DNA of 64,000 bases from Paracoccus stylophorae. GTDB taxonomy: Bacteria; Pseudomonadota; Alphaproteobacteria; Rhodobacterales; Rhodobacteraceae. The DNA lies in contig NZ_CP067134.1 of NCBI RefSeq assembly GCF_028553765.1, positions 2,027,001 through 2,091,000 on the forward strand. The letters run 5' to 3'. Positions 28,308 to 37,608 of this stretch are shown here, in pieces (position 1 is the first letter of the stretch; every line of letters begins with the position of its first letter). The position numbers were made by a program, and so were the translations under genes. Under the pieces are notes generated by a model. The model was given only the letters and a program-made list of their open reading frames with translations. It did not search any database and was not told the DNA's origin.

Positions 28308-29126
28308 TCAGCCGCTCGTGCCGCCATCCCCGTCACCGCCATTGCCATCGCCGCCGGAGTCCGACCCGTCCCCCGAACCGGAATCGCCGCCGTCCGAACC
28401 ACTGTCCGAACCGCTGTCCGATCCACCGTCCGAACCGCCATCAGCGCCGCTATCCGAGCCTCCGTCAGCGCCGCCGTCAGCGCCGGTGTCCGAACCGCTC
28501 TCCGATCCCGCGTCGCTGTCGGCTCCATCCGACCCCGCCGCGCCATCGCCGCCGGCATCGCTGCCGTCATTGCCGCTGGCGCCATCGTCCGCGCCGCCCT
28601 CACTGTCCGCCGTTCCATCGGCTTGCGCGTCATCGGAGGTGCCCCCCGTCCCCCCATCCGCAGCGCCGTCGTCGGTATCCGGGCTGGCGCTGTCCTCGTC
28701 GGTGGTATCAGCGTCGCGGTCGGGCCGGGACTGGGGGCGGTCGCCGGCCGAGCTGTCCTCGCCATCGGGGCGCAGATTCTGGCCGTCGATGGACACCAGA
28801 CTGCCGTTCGCCACGCTGTAGACCAGTTCGATCGGCACGCCCGCGCGCTGCGCCGTCACCGTCATCAGCGCGCCCTGGCGCAGGATATGCACATCGGTAA
28901 AGCCCTGCGCGATCAGCGTTTCAGCAATAGCCTGATCGTTGTCGATCTGTTCAAGAATCGGGATGTCGCTTTCGGTCACGGCCCCGACCGAGGGTTCGGC
29001 CTGCAATGCCGGGGCGGGCACGATCACGGTGCCGGATGTCTGCGCCAATGCGGTCGTGCCCGCCAGCGCGGTCAGGACGGCCAGCGAGCCGCCCCATGTC
29101 AGCGTCTTCATGGTCTTGCCTGGCAT
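28308..29126 (-). CDS. Secreted PepSY-like protein with acidic repeat tail
   Basis: A 272-residue protein with a signal peptide ending at ALAQ (about residue 29). A globular segment of about 65 residues follows (DQAIAETLIAQGFTDVHILR, then an IELVYSVANGSLVSIDGQ end), which resembles a PepSY-type domain. The last 150 or so residues are almost entirely Asp, Gly, Ser, Ala and Thr, with runs such as SDGGSDSGSDSGSDGG, giving a very acidic, disordered tail. ATG 29126 has GGAGG six bases upstream. The DNA of the tail is a degenerate short tandem repeat. The role is unknown; metal or surface binding is a guess. Confidence 0.75.
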   Translation of the reverse strand: MPGKTMKTLTWGGSLAVLTALAGTTALAQTSGTVIVPAPALQAEPSVGAVTESDIPILEQIDNDQAIAETLIAQGFTDVHILRQGALMTVTAQRAGVPIELVYSVANGSLVSIDGQNLRPDGEDSSAGDRPQSRPDRDADTTDEDSASPDTDDGAADGGTGGTSDDAQADGTADSEGGADDGASGNDGSDAGGDGAAGSDGADSDAGSESGSDTGADGGADGGSDSGADGGSDGGSDSGSDSGSDGGDSGSGDGSDSGGDGNGGDGDGGTSG

Positions 29127-29235
29127 GATTAACCTCCGTCATGCGGTTCGAAGGTCAACGCCAGGGCGCACCGTCCGGTTCAATCGGGCGCACGCGCGGT
29201 CGCCGGATCGGCGACGATCCGCCTTGTCCTGCCGG

Positions 29236-30462
29236 TCAGGCCTGAAGATCGACGCCCAGATGCTTGGCGACGGTGAAGATATCCTTGTCGCCGCGGCCGC
29301 ACATGTTCATCACGATGATGTGGTCGCGCGGCAGGTCGGGGGCGATCTTCATGACATGGGCCAGCGCGTGGCACGGCTCCAGCGCGGGGATGATGCCTTC
29401 GGTCTCGCAGCTCAGCTGGAACGCGCGCAGCGCCTCGTCGTCGGTGATGCTGACATATTCGACCCGGCCCATATCCTTCAGCCAGGCATGTTCCGGCCCG
29501 ATCCCGGGATAGTCCAGACCGGCGCTGATCGAATGACCCTCAAGGATCTGGCCGTTCTCGTCCTGAAGAAGATAGGTGCGGTTGCCGTGCAGCACCCCCG
29601 GGCGTCCGCCTGTCAGGCTGGCGCAGTGCTGCATCCGGTCGTCCACGCCCTTGCCGCCCGCCTCGACCCCGATGACGCGGACCTGGGCATCGTCGAGGAA
29701 CGGATGGAACAGGCCCATCGCGTTCGACCCGCCGCCGATGGCCGCGACAAGCGTGTCGGGCAGCCGTCCCTCGCGCGGCATGATCTGTTCCCGGACCTCC
29801 TTGCCGATGATCGACTGGAAATCGCGCACCATCGCCGGATAGGGATGCGGACCGGCGACCGTGCCGATGCAATAGAACGTGTCGCGCACATTCGTGACCC
29901 AGTCGCGCAGCGCATCGTTCATCGCATCCTTCAGCGTGCCGCGCCCGCTGGTGACAGGCACCACATCGGCGCCCAGCAGACGCATGCGGAAGACGTTCGG
30001 GGCCTGCCGGTCGACGTCATGGGCACCCATATAGACCACGCATTTCAGCCCGAAGCGCGCGCAGACCGTGGCCGTGGCCACGCCGTGCTGGCCCGCGCCG
30101 GTTTCGGCGATGATCCGGGTCTTGCCCATCCGGCGCGCCAGCAGGATCTGGCCCAGCACGTTGTTGATCTTGTGCGCGCCGGTGTGGTTCAGCTCGTCCC
30201 GCTTCATGTAGATCTTCGCGCCCCCAAGCCGGTCGGACAGGCGTTCGGCGTGATAAAGCGGGCTGGGACGACCGACATAATGGGTCCACAGATCGTCCAT
30301 CTCGGCCCAGAAATCCGCATCCGTCTTGGCGCGTTCGTATTCCGCCTCAAGCTCGAGGATCAGCGGCATCAGCGTTTCGCTGACAAAGCGGCCGCCATGG
30401 ATGCCGAAGCGGCCCTGTTCGTCGGGGCCATGCTTGAAGCTGTTCACCAGATCGTCGGCCAT
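29236..30462 (-). CDS. trpB: Tryptophan synthase beta subunit
   Basis: PLP enzyme of 408 residues joining indole with serine. The cofactor lysine is in [14 protein letters not shown] (about residue 97), with the phosphate-binding GGGSNAMG and the C-terminal [14 protein letters not shown] 30462 ([12 protein letters not shown]) matches the family N-terminus; the frame is open further upstream without homology. It lies 133 bases after trpF on the same strand. trpA is not in the window. Confidence 0.96.
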   Translation of the reverse strand: MADDLVNSFKHGPDEQGRFGIHGGRFVSETLMPLILELEAEYERAKTDADFWAEMDDLWTHYVGRPSPLYHAERLSDRLGGAKIYMKRDELNHTGAHKINNVLGQILLARRMGKTRIIAETGAGQHGVATATVCARFGLKCVVYMGAHDVDRQAPNVFRMRLLGADVVPVTSGRGTLKDAMNDALRDWVTNVRDTFYCIGTVAGPHPYPAMVRDFQSIIGKEVREQIMPREGRLPDTLVAAIGGGSNAMGLFHPFLDDAQVRVIGVEAGGKGVDDRMQHCASLTGGRPGVLHGNRTYLLQDENGQILEGHSISAGLDYPGIGPEHAWLKDMGRVEYVSITDDEALRAFQLSCETEGIIPALEPCHALAHVMKIAPDLPRDHIIVMNMCGRGDKDIFTVAKHLGVDLQA

Positions 30463-30488
30463 GGGTCTGCCTTCACGGTTGGGACATG

Positions 30489-30503
30489 GGTATTTGGACA
30501 AAG
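30489..30503. repeat. Dispersed GGTATTTGGACAAAG motif
   Basis: Located in the trpF-trpB gap, 27 bases before trpB. The first 13 bases are the exact reverse complement of 2451-2463. It is followed on the plus strand by AAGAAGC. It is a short member of a possible dispersed intergenic family; its function is unknown. Confidence 0.4.
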
Positions 30504-30595
30504 AAGAAGCCCGGACCGGTGTCTTACAGCCGATAGGGCGCGGGGTGAAGCCCATGCGGTCGTGCAAACGCCGCGCCGGATCGCGAGACGGGGGG

Positions 30596-31228
30596 TCAGC
30601 CGGCGGCGCGGATGAAATCGCGGATCAGGTCGCTGTCCTTGATGCCGGGCGCGGATTCGACGCCGGAGCTGACATCGACGGCCCGCGCCCCGGTCAGGCG
30701 GATCGCCTGTGCAACGTTGTCGGGCGTCAGGCCGCCGGCCAGCATCCATGGCCGCAGCCAGCGCCGTCCGACCAGCAGCCGCCAGTCGAAGGCCAGACCG
30801 TTGCCGCCGGGCAGCGTCGTGGTGCGCGGGGGCTTGGCATCGACCAGTAGCATGTCGGCCACCAATCCGTGATCGGTCAGCGCGGCCAGATCCTCGGGGC
30901 CGGCGATGCCCACGGCCTTCATCACCGGCAGCCCGGTCAGGGCCTTGATCGCACTGACGCGCGCCGGGGTTTCCCCGCCGTGAAGCTGGATCAGGTCCAG
31001 CGGCGTCTGCTGCAACGTCGCCTGCAACAGCGCATCGTCGGGATCGACGAACAGCCCGACCCGCGCCACGCCCGGCGGCACATCGGCACCCAGGGCGCGC
31101 GCCTGGGCCGGAGAGACGGCGCGCGGGGATCTGGCGAAAAAGACAAAGCCCAGATAGCGCGCGCCTGACGCGACCGCCGCCGCGACGTGCCCGGGCTGGC
31201 TGAGCCCGCAGATCTTGACCTGGGCCAT
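30596..31228 (-). CDS. trpF: Phosphoribosylanthranilate isomerase
   Basis: TIM-barrel enzyme of tryptophan synthesis with 210 residues, converting phosphoribosylanthranilate to CdRP. The N-terminus [17 protein letters not shown] contains the catalytic cysteine. [24 protein letters not shown] and the C-terminal [14 protein letters not shown] with [12 protein letters not shown] complete the signature. It starts ten bases after the lapA stop and precedes trpB, the common alphaproteobacterial ihfB-lapA-trpF-trpB order. Confidence 0.95.
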   Translation of the reverse strand: MAQVKICGLSQPGHVAAAVASGARYLGFVFFARSPRAVSPAQARALGADVPPGVARVGLFVDPDDALLQATLQQTPLDLIQLHGGETPARVSAIKALTGLPVMKAVGIAGPEDLAALTDHGLVADMLLVDAKPPRTTTLPGGNGLAFDWRLLVGRRWLRPWMLAGGLTPDNVAQAIRLTGARAVDVSSGVESAPGIKDSDLIRDFIRAAG

Positions 31229-31237
31229 GGCGGCGCG

Positions 31238-31693
31238 TCAGCGCGGGCCGGGCAAGGCGGTGCCGGGTGCCGCGCCGGCCGAGGCGACGGCGCGCTGGCC
31301 GGAGGCGGCATTGGCAGGCGGGGGCGCTGCGGGCGCAGTTTTCGGCTTCGGGCGATCCACGATGGCCAGGATTTCATCGCGCGGGGCGGCGTGGCGATCG
31401 CGCAGATTGCCGACCTCGGATTCCAGCCGCGCCACCTCGGCGCTGCGCTGGCGCGCCTCGCGGCGGATATGCGCCTCGCGCAGATATTCCCAGATCAGCC
31501 CGGCCAGCATCCCGGCCGCGAAGGCCAGGAAGATCACCAGGAACAGCGGCAGGTTCACCGACCACCGTCCGCCCAGATACTGCCCGAAATTCGCGGGAAA
31601 GGCCGACAGGGTGACCATGTCGCGATTGGCCAGCGCCACCGCAACCAGCACGATGGCAAGCAGGACGAGAAACAGCAGTCGGATGAAGCGCAT
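31238..31693 (-). CDS. lapA: LapA-domain membrane protein
   Basis: Inner-membrane protein of 151 residues with two helices (about residues 4-22 and 42-66) separated by a short loop containing NRDMVTLSAFP, the LapA/DUF1049 pattern. A basic, coiled-coil-prone stretch (REAHIRREARQRSAEVARLE) follows, then an Ala/Pro-rich tail of about 40 residues. In E. coli LapA works with LapB in controlling LPS synthesis; that role is only suggested here because lapB is not adjacent. ATG 31693 (MRFIRLLFLVLLA) gives a typical first helix. Confidence 0.82.
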   Translation of the reverse strand: MRFIRLLFLVLLAIVLVAVALANRDMVTLSAFPANFGQYLGGRWSVNLPLFLVIFLAFAAGMLAGLIWEYLREAHIRREARQRSAEVARLESEVGNLRDRHAAPRDEILAIVDRPKPKTAPAAPPPANAASGQRAVASAGAAPGTALPGPR

Positions 31694-31762
31694 CGGAAAT
31701 CCTTGAACTCGCTGGCCGCGCCGGTCCCAATGCCGCACGGCCCTGGCGTCATTCTACGCCGG

Positions 31763-32047
31763 TCACGCCTCGCCGTTCAACCGATCGCGCAGCAATTTTC
31801 CGGTCTTGAAGAACGGCACGTGTTTTTCCTCGACCTCGACCGCCTCGCCGGTGCGGGGATTGCGGCCGGTGCGGGCATCGCGCTTCTTGACCGAGAAGGC
31901 GCCGAAACCGCGCAATTCCACGCGATTGCCGCGCGCCATCGCGTCGATGATCTCTTCGAAGACGGTGTTGACGATCCGCTCGACATCGCGCCGGAAGAGA
32001 TGCGGATTTTCATCGGCGATCTTCTGGATCAGTTCGGAACGGATCAT
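31763..32047 (-). CDS. ihfB: Integration host factor beta subunit
   Basis: DNA-bending protein of 94 residues of the HU/IHF family. It begins [17 protein letters not shown] and carries the beta-arm proline loop [12 protein letters not shown], with [16 protein letters not shown]. With IhfA it bends DNA in recombination, replication and transcription. ATG 32047 fits the family start. It lies downstream of rpsA, separated by a terminator, and upstream of lapA. Confidence 0.93.
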   Translation of the reverse strand: MIRSELIQKIADENPHLFRRDVERIVNTVFEEIIDAMARGNRVELRGFGAFSVKKRDARTGRNPRTGEAVEVEEKHVPFFKTGKLLRDRLNGEA

Positions 32048-32222
32048 CCTTTTCCCCCTTGCACGCGGCAATGATGCGGTCGGCGCCGGCGACATGTGGA
32101 TCGACCGTCACCCGTCCCGACAATCGCGCAACGCATGAAACAATTCCCCGGTTTCATAGCGATGCCAGCTTTGGCCGCGCCGCGCAAGCCGGTTGGACGG
32201 CGCAACCCCCGACAGGGACAAG

Positions 32223-32259
32223 AAAAAAGGCCCGCCTTCCCTGCGTGGAAGACGGGCCT
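32223..32259 (-). terminator. Rho-independent terminator after rpsA
   Basis: On the minus strand the stem AGGCCCG-(mismatch)-CTTCC pairs with GGAAG-(mismatch)-CGGGCCT across a six-base loop (32228-32259), followed by TTTTTT (32228-32223). This is a textbook intrinsic terminator 22 bases after the rpsA stop. Confidence 0.85.
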
Positions 32260-32281
32260 GCAAAGCCTTGTTCGACGGCGA

Positions 32282-33961
32282 TCAGCCGTTGCGGTTCAGC
32301 GCCGCGCCAAGGATGTCGCCCAGCGACGCGCCCGATTCCGAGCTGCCATACTGGTCGATCGCCTCTTTCTCTTCGGCGATCTCGCGCGCTTTGATCGACA
32401 GGCCCAGACGGCGGGTCTTGGTGTCGATATTGGTCACGCGCGCATCGACCTTGTCGCCGACCTGGAAACGCTCGGGGCGCTGGTCCTGGCGGTCGCGGGC
32501 CAGATCTGAGCGGCGGATGAACGACTTGACGCCGTTATACTCCACCTCCACGCCGCCATCCTCGATGGCCGTCACCTCGACCGTCACGATCGAGCCGCGC
32601 TTCACACCGTCCACGGCCTCGGCCATATGCTCGTTTTCAAGCGCCTTGATCGACAGGCTGATCCGCTCTTTCTCGACATCGACGTCCTGCACGACCGCCT
32701 TGACGACGTCGCCCTTGCGGAAGTCCTGGATCGCGTCTTCGCCGCGCGTGTCCCAGCTGATGTCCGACAGGTGGACCATGCCGTCGATGTCGCCTTCCAG
32801 ACCGACGAACAGGCCGAATTCGGTGATGTTCTTCACCTCGCCCTCGATCACGGTGCCGGTCGGATGGGTCTCGGCGAACACCTCCCACGGGTTGCGCATG
32901 GTCTGTTTCAGACCCAGCGACACGCGGCGCTTGGCTTCGTCGATTTCCAGCACCATCACGTCAACCTCTTGCGAGGTGGACACGATCTTGCCCGGATGGA
33001 CGTTCTTCTTGGTCCAGCTCATCTCGCTGACATGGACCAGACCCTCGACCCCGGCTTCCAGTTCGACGAAGGCGCCGTAATCGGTGATGTTGGTCACGCG
33101 GCCGGTATGGACGCTGCCGATCGGGAACTTGCTGGTGACGGTATCCCACGGATCGGCCTGAAGCTGCTTCATGCCCAGGCTGATGCGGTGGCTGTCCTTG
33201 TTGATCTTGATGACCTGGACATCGACATTCTCGCCGATGGACAGGATCTCGGACGGGTGGTTCACGCGCCGCCACGCCATGTCGGTGACGTGCAGCAGGC
33301 CGTCAACACCGCCCAGATCCACAAAGGCGCCGTATTCGGTGATGTTCTTGACCACGCCCTTGACGGTCTGGCCTTCGGTCAGGTTGGCGATGACCTCGGC
33401 GCGCTGTTCGGCGCGGCTTTCTTCCAGGATCGCGCGGCGCGAGACGACGATGTTGCCCCGGCGGCGGTCCATCTTCAGGATCTGGAACGGCTGTTTCAGA
33501 CCCATCAGCGGGCCGGCATCGCGCACGGGACGCACATCCACCTGCGAGCCGGGCAGGAACGCGACGGCGCCGCCCAGATCGACGGTGAAGCCGCCCTTGA
33601 CGCGGCCGAAGATGGCGCCTTCGACGCGCTCTTCATCGGCATAGGCTTTTTCCAGACGGTCCCAGGCTTCCTCGCGGCGGGCCTTTTCGCGGCTGATGCT
33701 GGCTTCGCCGCGGGCGTTTTCGACCCGGTCAAGATAGACCTCGACCTCGTCGCCGACGGACAGCTGGGCGTCTTCGCCGGGGTTCGCGAATTCCTTCAGA
33801 TCGACGCGGCCTTCCATCTTGTAGCCCACGTCGATGATGGCCTGTCCCGCCTCGATGGCGATGACCCGGCCCTTGACGACGCTGCCCTCGGTGGGCGTGT
33901 CGATGTCGAGGCTTTCGTTCAGGAGGGCCTCGAACTCCTCCATGGTCGCTTTAGCGCACAT
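32282..33961 (-). CDS. rpsA: 30S ribosomal protein S1
   Basis: Six-domain S1 protein of 559 residues that docks mRNA on the 30S subunit. S1 OB-fold repeats are visible, for example VKGVVKNITEYGAFVDLGGV, HTGRVTNITDYGAFVELEAG and IEGEVKNITEFGLFVGLEG. The start MCAKATMEEFEALL at 33961 is the best available: AAGGA lies about 12 bases upstream and the sequence matches the family. It ends at a strong intrinsic terminator. It is divergent from modA; the cmk gene often found next to rpsA is not adjacent. Confidence 0.96.
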   Translation of the reverse strand: MCAKATMEEFEALLNESLDIDTPTEGSVVKGRVIAIEAGQAIIDVGYKMEGRVDLKEFANPGEDAQLSVGDEVEVYLDRVENARGEASISREKARREEAWDRLEKAYADEERVEGAIFGRVKGGFTVDLGGAVAFLPGSQVDVRPVRDAGPLMGLKQPFQILKMDRRRGNIVVSRRAILEESRAEQRAEVIANLTEGQTVKGVVKNITEYGAFVDLGGVDGLLHVTDMAWRRVNHPSEILSIGENVDVQVIKINKDSHRISLGMKQLQADPWDTVTSKFPIGSVHTGRVTNITDYGAFVELEAGVEGLVHVSEMSWTKKNVHPGKIVSTSQEVDVMVLEIDEAKRRVSLGLKQTMRNPWEVFAETHPTGTVIEGEVKNITEFGLFVGLEGDIDGMVHLSDISWDTRGEDAIQDFRKGDVVKAVVQDVDVEKERISLSIKALENEHMAEAVDGVKRGSIVTVEVTAIEDGGVEVEYNGVKSFIRRSDLARDRQDQRPERFQVGDKVDARVTNIDTKTRRLGLSIKAREIAEEKEAIDQYGSSESGASLGDILGAALNRNG

Positions 33962-34270
33962 ATATAATCGGTTTCCTTCATGGCGATTTCACTGGCCAGA
34001 CGGTTGGCTCCGCCGGTCTGTATGATGCCCTTCGTGGCAACGACAAAGGGTCGCGGCTGCACGCCCGACCCGAATGAATGCGGCCTGTTGTGACCACGTC
34101 GCCCGATTGACTGCGGCCCATATATGCGCGCGGGGCGCGATATTCAACCAAAACCTGACCGAAGCAACCTGACCGGGGAGCGGTTATGTCCGGCCGGAAA
34201 TATCGCTTGCCATGCCCGCCGGGCCGGGGTGATATGTCCGCTGAAACATATCGAACTGTCGGAGAGCCCG
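33962..34270. other. Divergent rpsA-modA intergenic region
   Basis: No convincing gene is seen in these 309 bases. They hold the presumed rpsA promoter on the minus strand, with AT-rich sequence near 33961-33968, and the modA control region on the plus strand, including the dyad at 34231-34252. A weak imperfect inverted repeat around CCCTTCGT and ACGACAAAGGG (34028-34050) has no clear role. Confidence 0.5.
34231..34252. promoter_or_regulatory. Dyad GATATGT-N8-ACATATC before modA
   Basis: Perfect seven-base arms separated by CCGCTGAA, ending 18 bases before the modA start. AT-rich inverted repeats of this type before modA are usually sites for the molybdate-responsive ModE/Mop regulators. The dyad is seen directly; the regulator is inferred and no modE gene lies nearby. 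Confidence 0.45.
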
Positions 34271-35011
34271 ATGCGCGCCAGCCTGATCGCCGCCTGCCTG
34301 CTGCTTGCCCCCCTGCCCGCCGCCGCCGAGATCACCGTCTTCGCCGCCGCCTCGCTGAAGAATGCGCTGGACCGGGTCGCGCAGGATTTCACCGCGGCCA
34401 CGGGCGAAGGCGTCGTCGTGTCCTATGCCGGGTCGGGTCAGCTGGCGCGGCAGATCATCGCCGGGGCGCCGGCCGATCTGTTCATCTCGGCCAACCCGCA
34501 ATGGATGGACGAGGTTCAGGACGCCGGTCTGGTCGCGGACGGCGCGCGCCGCGATCTGCTTGGAAACACTTTGGTCCTGATCGCGCACGGCACGGCGGCG
34601 GAACCGGTGGACATCGCCCATCTGCCCACGCGGTTGCAGGGCGGACGGCTGGCGATGGCGCTGGTCGATTCCGTGCCTGCGGGCCAATATGGCAAGGCGG
34701 CGCTGACCCATCTGGGCCTGTGGGACGCGCTTGCCCCGCATGTCGCCCAGACCGACAATGTCCGCGCCGCGCTGGCGCTGGTCGCGACCGGAGAGGCGCC
34801 GTTCGGCATCACCTATGCGACCGACGCCGTGGCCGAGGACAATGTCAGCGTCGCCGCCGAATTTCCCGCAGACAGCCATCCCGCCATCGTCTATCCGGCC
34901 GCGCTGCTGAGCGGTGCGGCGGAACCGGCCGGCCGCGCCTTTTTCGACGCGCTGTCGGGCGATGCGGCACGGGCCGCGTTCGAGGCGCAGGGTTTCCGGG
35001 TTCTGGACTAG
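34271..35011 (+). CDS. modA: Molybdate-binding protein
   Basis: Periplasmic molybdate/tungstate receptor of 246 residues with a signal peptide (LIAACLLLAPLPAAA). Oxyanion-contact motifs are FAAASLKNALD, SYAGSGQLARQI, ADLFISANPQWMD and a central VDSVPAGQYGKAAL. ATG 34271 has GGAGAG five bases upstream. First gene of modABC; the gap to modB is one base. Molybdate supply fits the Mo-dependent formate dehydrogenase encoded a few kilobases away. Confidence 0.95.
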   Translation: MRASLIAACLLLAPLPAAAEITVFAAASLKNALDRVAQDFTAATGEGVVVSYAGSGQLARQIIAGAPADLFISANPQWMDEVQDAGLVADGARRDLLGNTLVLIAHGTAAEPVDIAHLPTRLQGGRLAMALVDSVPAGQYGKAALTHLGLWDALAPHVAQTDNVRAALALVATGEAPFGITYATDAVAEDNVSVAAEFPADSHPAIVYPAALLSGAAEPAGRAFFDALSGDAARAAFEAQGFRVLD

Positions 35012-35012
35012 C

Positions 35013-35708
35013 GTGACCGACTGGCTGGAACCGCAGGAATGGCAGGCCGTGGCGCTGTCGCTGCGCGTCTCGACCGTGGCGGTGCTGGCGTCGCTGCCCT
35101 TCGGTATCCTGGTGGCGCACGCGCTGGCGCGGTGGCGGTTTCCGGGGCGCGGTCTGCTGAACGGGCTGGTGCATCTGCCGCTGGTGCTGCCGCCGGTCGT
35201 CACCGGTTACCTGCTGCTGCTGACCTTCGGGCGGCGCGGCACGGTGGGTGCGTTTCTGGACCAGTTCGGCATCGTGTTCGCCTTTCGCTGGACGGGGGCG
35301 GCGCTGGCGGCGGCGATCATGGCGTTTCCGCTGATGGTGCGCGCGATCCGGCTGGCCATCGAGGCGGTCGATCCCCGGCTTGAACAGGCGGCGGCCACGC
35401 TTGGCGCCGGGCGTGGCTGGGTGTTTCTGACCGTCACCCTGCCGCTGATCCTGCCCGGCATCCTTGCGGGCATGGTGCTTGCCTTCGCCAAGGCGATGGG
35501 CGAATTCGGCGCGACGATCACCTTCGTGGCCAATATTCCCGGCCAGACCCAGACGCTGCCCTCGGCCATCTATGCGTTCCTGCAGGTGCCCGGCGGCGAG
35601 GATGCGGCGGCGCGGCTGGTGCTGATCGCGGTCGCCATCGCGATGGGCGCGGTGTTCCTGTCGGAATGGCTGGCCCGCGTGATCGCGCGCCGCATCCGGG
35701 GGGCGTGA
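35013..35708 (+). CDS. modB: Molybdate ABC transporter permease
   Basis: Permease of 231 residues with about five transmembrane helices. The conserved VLPPVVTGYLLLLTFGRRG and the EAA loop LEQAAATLGAGRGWVFLTVT are present, as is the region KAMGEFGATITFVANIPGQT. A GTG start at 35013, one base after the modA stop, gives the expected N-terminus (TDWLEPQEWQAVALSLRVS). Its stop overlaps the modC start by one base. Confidence 0.95.
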   Translation: MTDWLEPQEWQAVALSLRVSTVAVLASLPFGILVAHALARWRFPGRGLLNGLVHLPLVLPPVVTGYLLLLTFGRRGTVGAFLDQFGIVFAFRWTGAALAAAIMAFPLMVRAIRLAIEAVDPRLEQAAATLGAGRGWVFLTVTLPLILPGILAGMVLAFAKAMGEFGATITFVANIPGQTQTLPSAIYAFLQVPGGEDAAARLVLIAVAIAMGAVFLSEWLARVIARRIRGA

Positions 35709-36784
35709 TGCTGTCGGTCGCGATCCGCCACGATTTCCCCGGTTTTTCACTGGATGCCGCGTTCCGCGCCCCGCCGGGCGTCACCGCCCTGTTCGGGCGG
35801 TCGGGATCGGGCAAGACCACCATCGTCAACGCGGTCGCGGGCCTGATGCGCCCCGATCACGGCCGGATCGAGGCCGACGGGCGGGTCCTGTCGGACAGCG
35901 TCACGGGCCGGTTCCTGCCGCCGCATCGGCGCGGCGTCGGCTATGTCTTTCAGCAGGCGCGGCTGTTTCCGCATCTGAACGTGCGCCAGAACCTGCTTTA
36001 CGGCCGCTGGTTCGCGCGCGGACCGGGGGCCGATTTCGGGCGGATCGTCGATCTTCTGGGCATCGGTGCGCTGCTGACGCGCCGGCCCGCGGCGCTGTCG
36101 GGCGGCGAACGGCAGCGCGTGGCCCTGGGCCGCGCGATCCTGTCGAACCCCCGCCTTCTGCTGATGGACGAGCCGCTGGCGGCGCTGGATCAGGCCCGCA
36201 AGGCCGAGATTTTGCCCTATCTGGAACGGCTGCGCGATGAAACCGGGTTGCCGATCCTGTATGTCAGCCATTCGCCGGCCGAGGTGGCGCGGCTGGCCAC
36301 GACCATCGTGCTGATCGAGGCCGGCCGCATCGTCGCCGCCGGTCCCGCCGCCGCGGTCCTGTCGGACCCTGCGACCGCCCCGGTCCTGGGCCTGCGCGAG
36401 GCGGGCGCGATCCTGACCGGCCGGGTCGCAGCCCATGACAGCGACGGGCTGAGCCGTCTGGACCTGCCGGCCGGCCCCGTCTGGCTGGCCCATGTCGAGG
36501 CCGTGCCCGGCACCGTGTTGCGACTGCGCATCCTGGCGCAGGACGTGATGATCGCGCTGGACCGGCCGCAGGGGATTTCCGCGCTGAACGTGCTGCCAGC
36601 CACGATCCGCGACCTGACGCGGGCCGAGAGCGGCGTTCTGGTCCGGCTGGATGTCGGGGCCGAGACATTGCTGGCGCGGATCACGCAGCGTTCGGCCAAA
36701 GGGCTGGATTTGCGGCCGGGACTGGCGGTTCACGCGGTGCTGAAGGCGGTCTCGGTCGCGCCGGGCAGCGTCGGCACCGGCTGA
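35708..36784 (+). CDS. modC: Molybdate ABC transporter ATP-binding protein
   Basis: ATPase of 358 residues with Walker A FGRSGSGKTT, signature LSGGERQRVALGRA, Walker B LLLMDEPLAALD and H-loop LYVSHSPAEV. A C-terminal TOBE/MOP-like domain (about residues 290-355, LNVLPATIRDLTRAESG) is the molybdate-binding regulatory domain typical of ModC. ATG 35708 is chosen; an in-frame GTG one codon upstream is equally possible. Its 3' end overlaps the convergent phosphoesterase gene by 55 bases. Confidence 0.95.
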   Translation: MLSVAIRHDFPGFSLDAAFRAPPGVTALFGRSGSGKTTIVNAVAGLMRPDHGRIEADGRVLSDSVTGRFLPPHRRGVGYVFQQARLFPHLNVRQNLLYGRWFARGPGADFGRIVDLLGIGALLTRRPAALSGGERQRVALGRAILSNPRLLLMDEPLAALDQARKAEILPYLERLRDETGLPILYVSHSPAEVARLATTIVLIEAGRIVAAGPAAAVLSDPATAPVLGLREAGAILTGRVAAHDSDGLSRLDLPAGPVWLAHVEAVPGTVLRLRILAQDVMIALDRPQGISALNVLPATIRDLTRAESGVLVRLDVGAETLLARITQRSAKGLDLRPGLAVHAVLKAVSVAPGSVGTG

Positions 36785-37608
36785 CCACCTGCGGCGGAGT
36801 GATCTGCCGGCGTCGCCGGGTCCAGCGCCTGCCAGCCCTGCACCCCGCGCCGGAACGCCAGCATTTCGGGCGGGCGGAACCCGTCCTCGTCCATGCGGGC
36901 GATGTGGCGTTCGATGGTCAGATGATCGCCCTCGATCTCAAGCACCGCGAACTCGTTCTGCAGATCGCCCAGCCGCGCGCACAGCGCCGTGCCCGCCTGG
37001 ATCTGCAGGATGTGGCGATGGCCGTGCGCCAGCAGCGCCTGCGCCGTCCACAGATGCAGATGCCCGCTCAGCACGATCTGCGCGCCCGCATCCTCAAGCC
37101 GGCGCAGCGCCTGCGGGGCGCGGCGCGCCAGTTGCTTGTCGATCCCCGGCAGATGTTGCAGCGGGTGATGCAGCGCCACGATATTCGTGGCCAGCGCGTC
37201 GAAGCCCGCGATCAGGCGGCCGATCTCTCCGTCGCGGATCACGCCCCGCTGCCATGTGAACGGATCGACGCTGTTCAGGCCCAGAACGCGGACGCGGCCC
37301 GCCGCGCGGGTCGGGGCAAGCTGGGGGTCGATCGCCTGGCGGTATTCCACCCACGGCGCGACGAACCGCACCGGGATGTTATACAGCGGCACATCGTGAT
37401 TGCCCGGCACCGCCATGACCGGCGCGTTGATCCGTGCCAGAAACCGCGCCGCGTCGCGGAACTGCCCGGGACGGCCGCGATGGGTCAGATCGCCGGTGAC
37501 GACGACAAGATCGGCGCGCGCGCGGTTGACGCGATCCAGCAACGGCCCGACCAGCGCCTGCCGGTGAAAGCCGAAATGCAGATCCGACAGATGCGCGATC
37601 CGGGTCAC
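36730..37608 (-). CDS. Metallophosphoesterase
   Basis: Calcineurin-like phosphoesterase of 292 residues. All metal-ligand motifs are present: HLSDLHFGF, VTGDLTHRG, VPGNHDVP, ALHHPLQ and SGHLHLW. The substrate is unknown; relatives include cyclic-nucleotide phosphodiesterases and UDP-diacylglucosamine hydrolases. The last 30 residues are Pro/Ala/Gly-rich and overlap the end of modC on the other strand. The start overlaps the upstream lipid-kinase-like gene (ATGA), suggesting coexpression. Confidence 0.87.
   Translation of the reverse strand: MTRIAHLSDLHFGFHRQALVGPLLDRVNRARADLVVVTGDLTHRGRPGQFRDAARFLARINAPVMAVPGNHDVPLYNIPVRFVAPWVEYRQAIDPQLAPTRAAGRVRVLGLNSVDPFTWQRGVIRDGEIGRLIAGFDALATNIVALHHPLQHLPGIDKQLARRAPQALRRLEDAGAQIVLSGHLHLWTAQALLAHGHRHILQIQAGTALCARLGDLQNEFAVLEIEGDHLTIERHIARMDEDGFRPPEMLAFRRGVQGWQALDPATPADHSAAGGQPVPTLPGATETAFSTA

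Noticed and set aside
28308-28560. CRISPR-like or satellite array
   Set aside because: The short repeats are degenerate, without unique spacers, and encode the Asp/Gly/Ser tail of a protein with a signal peptide.
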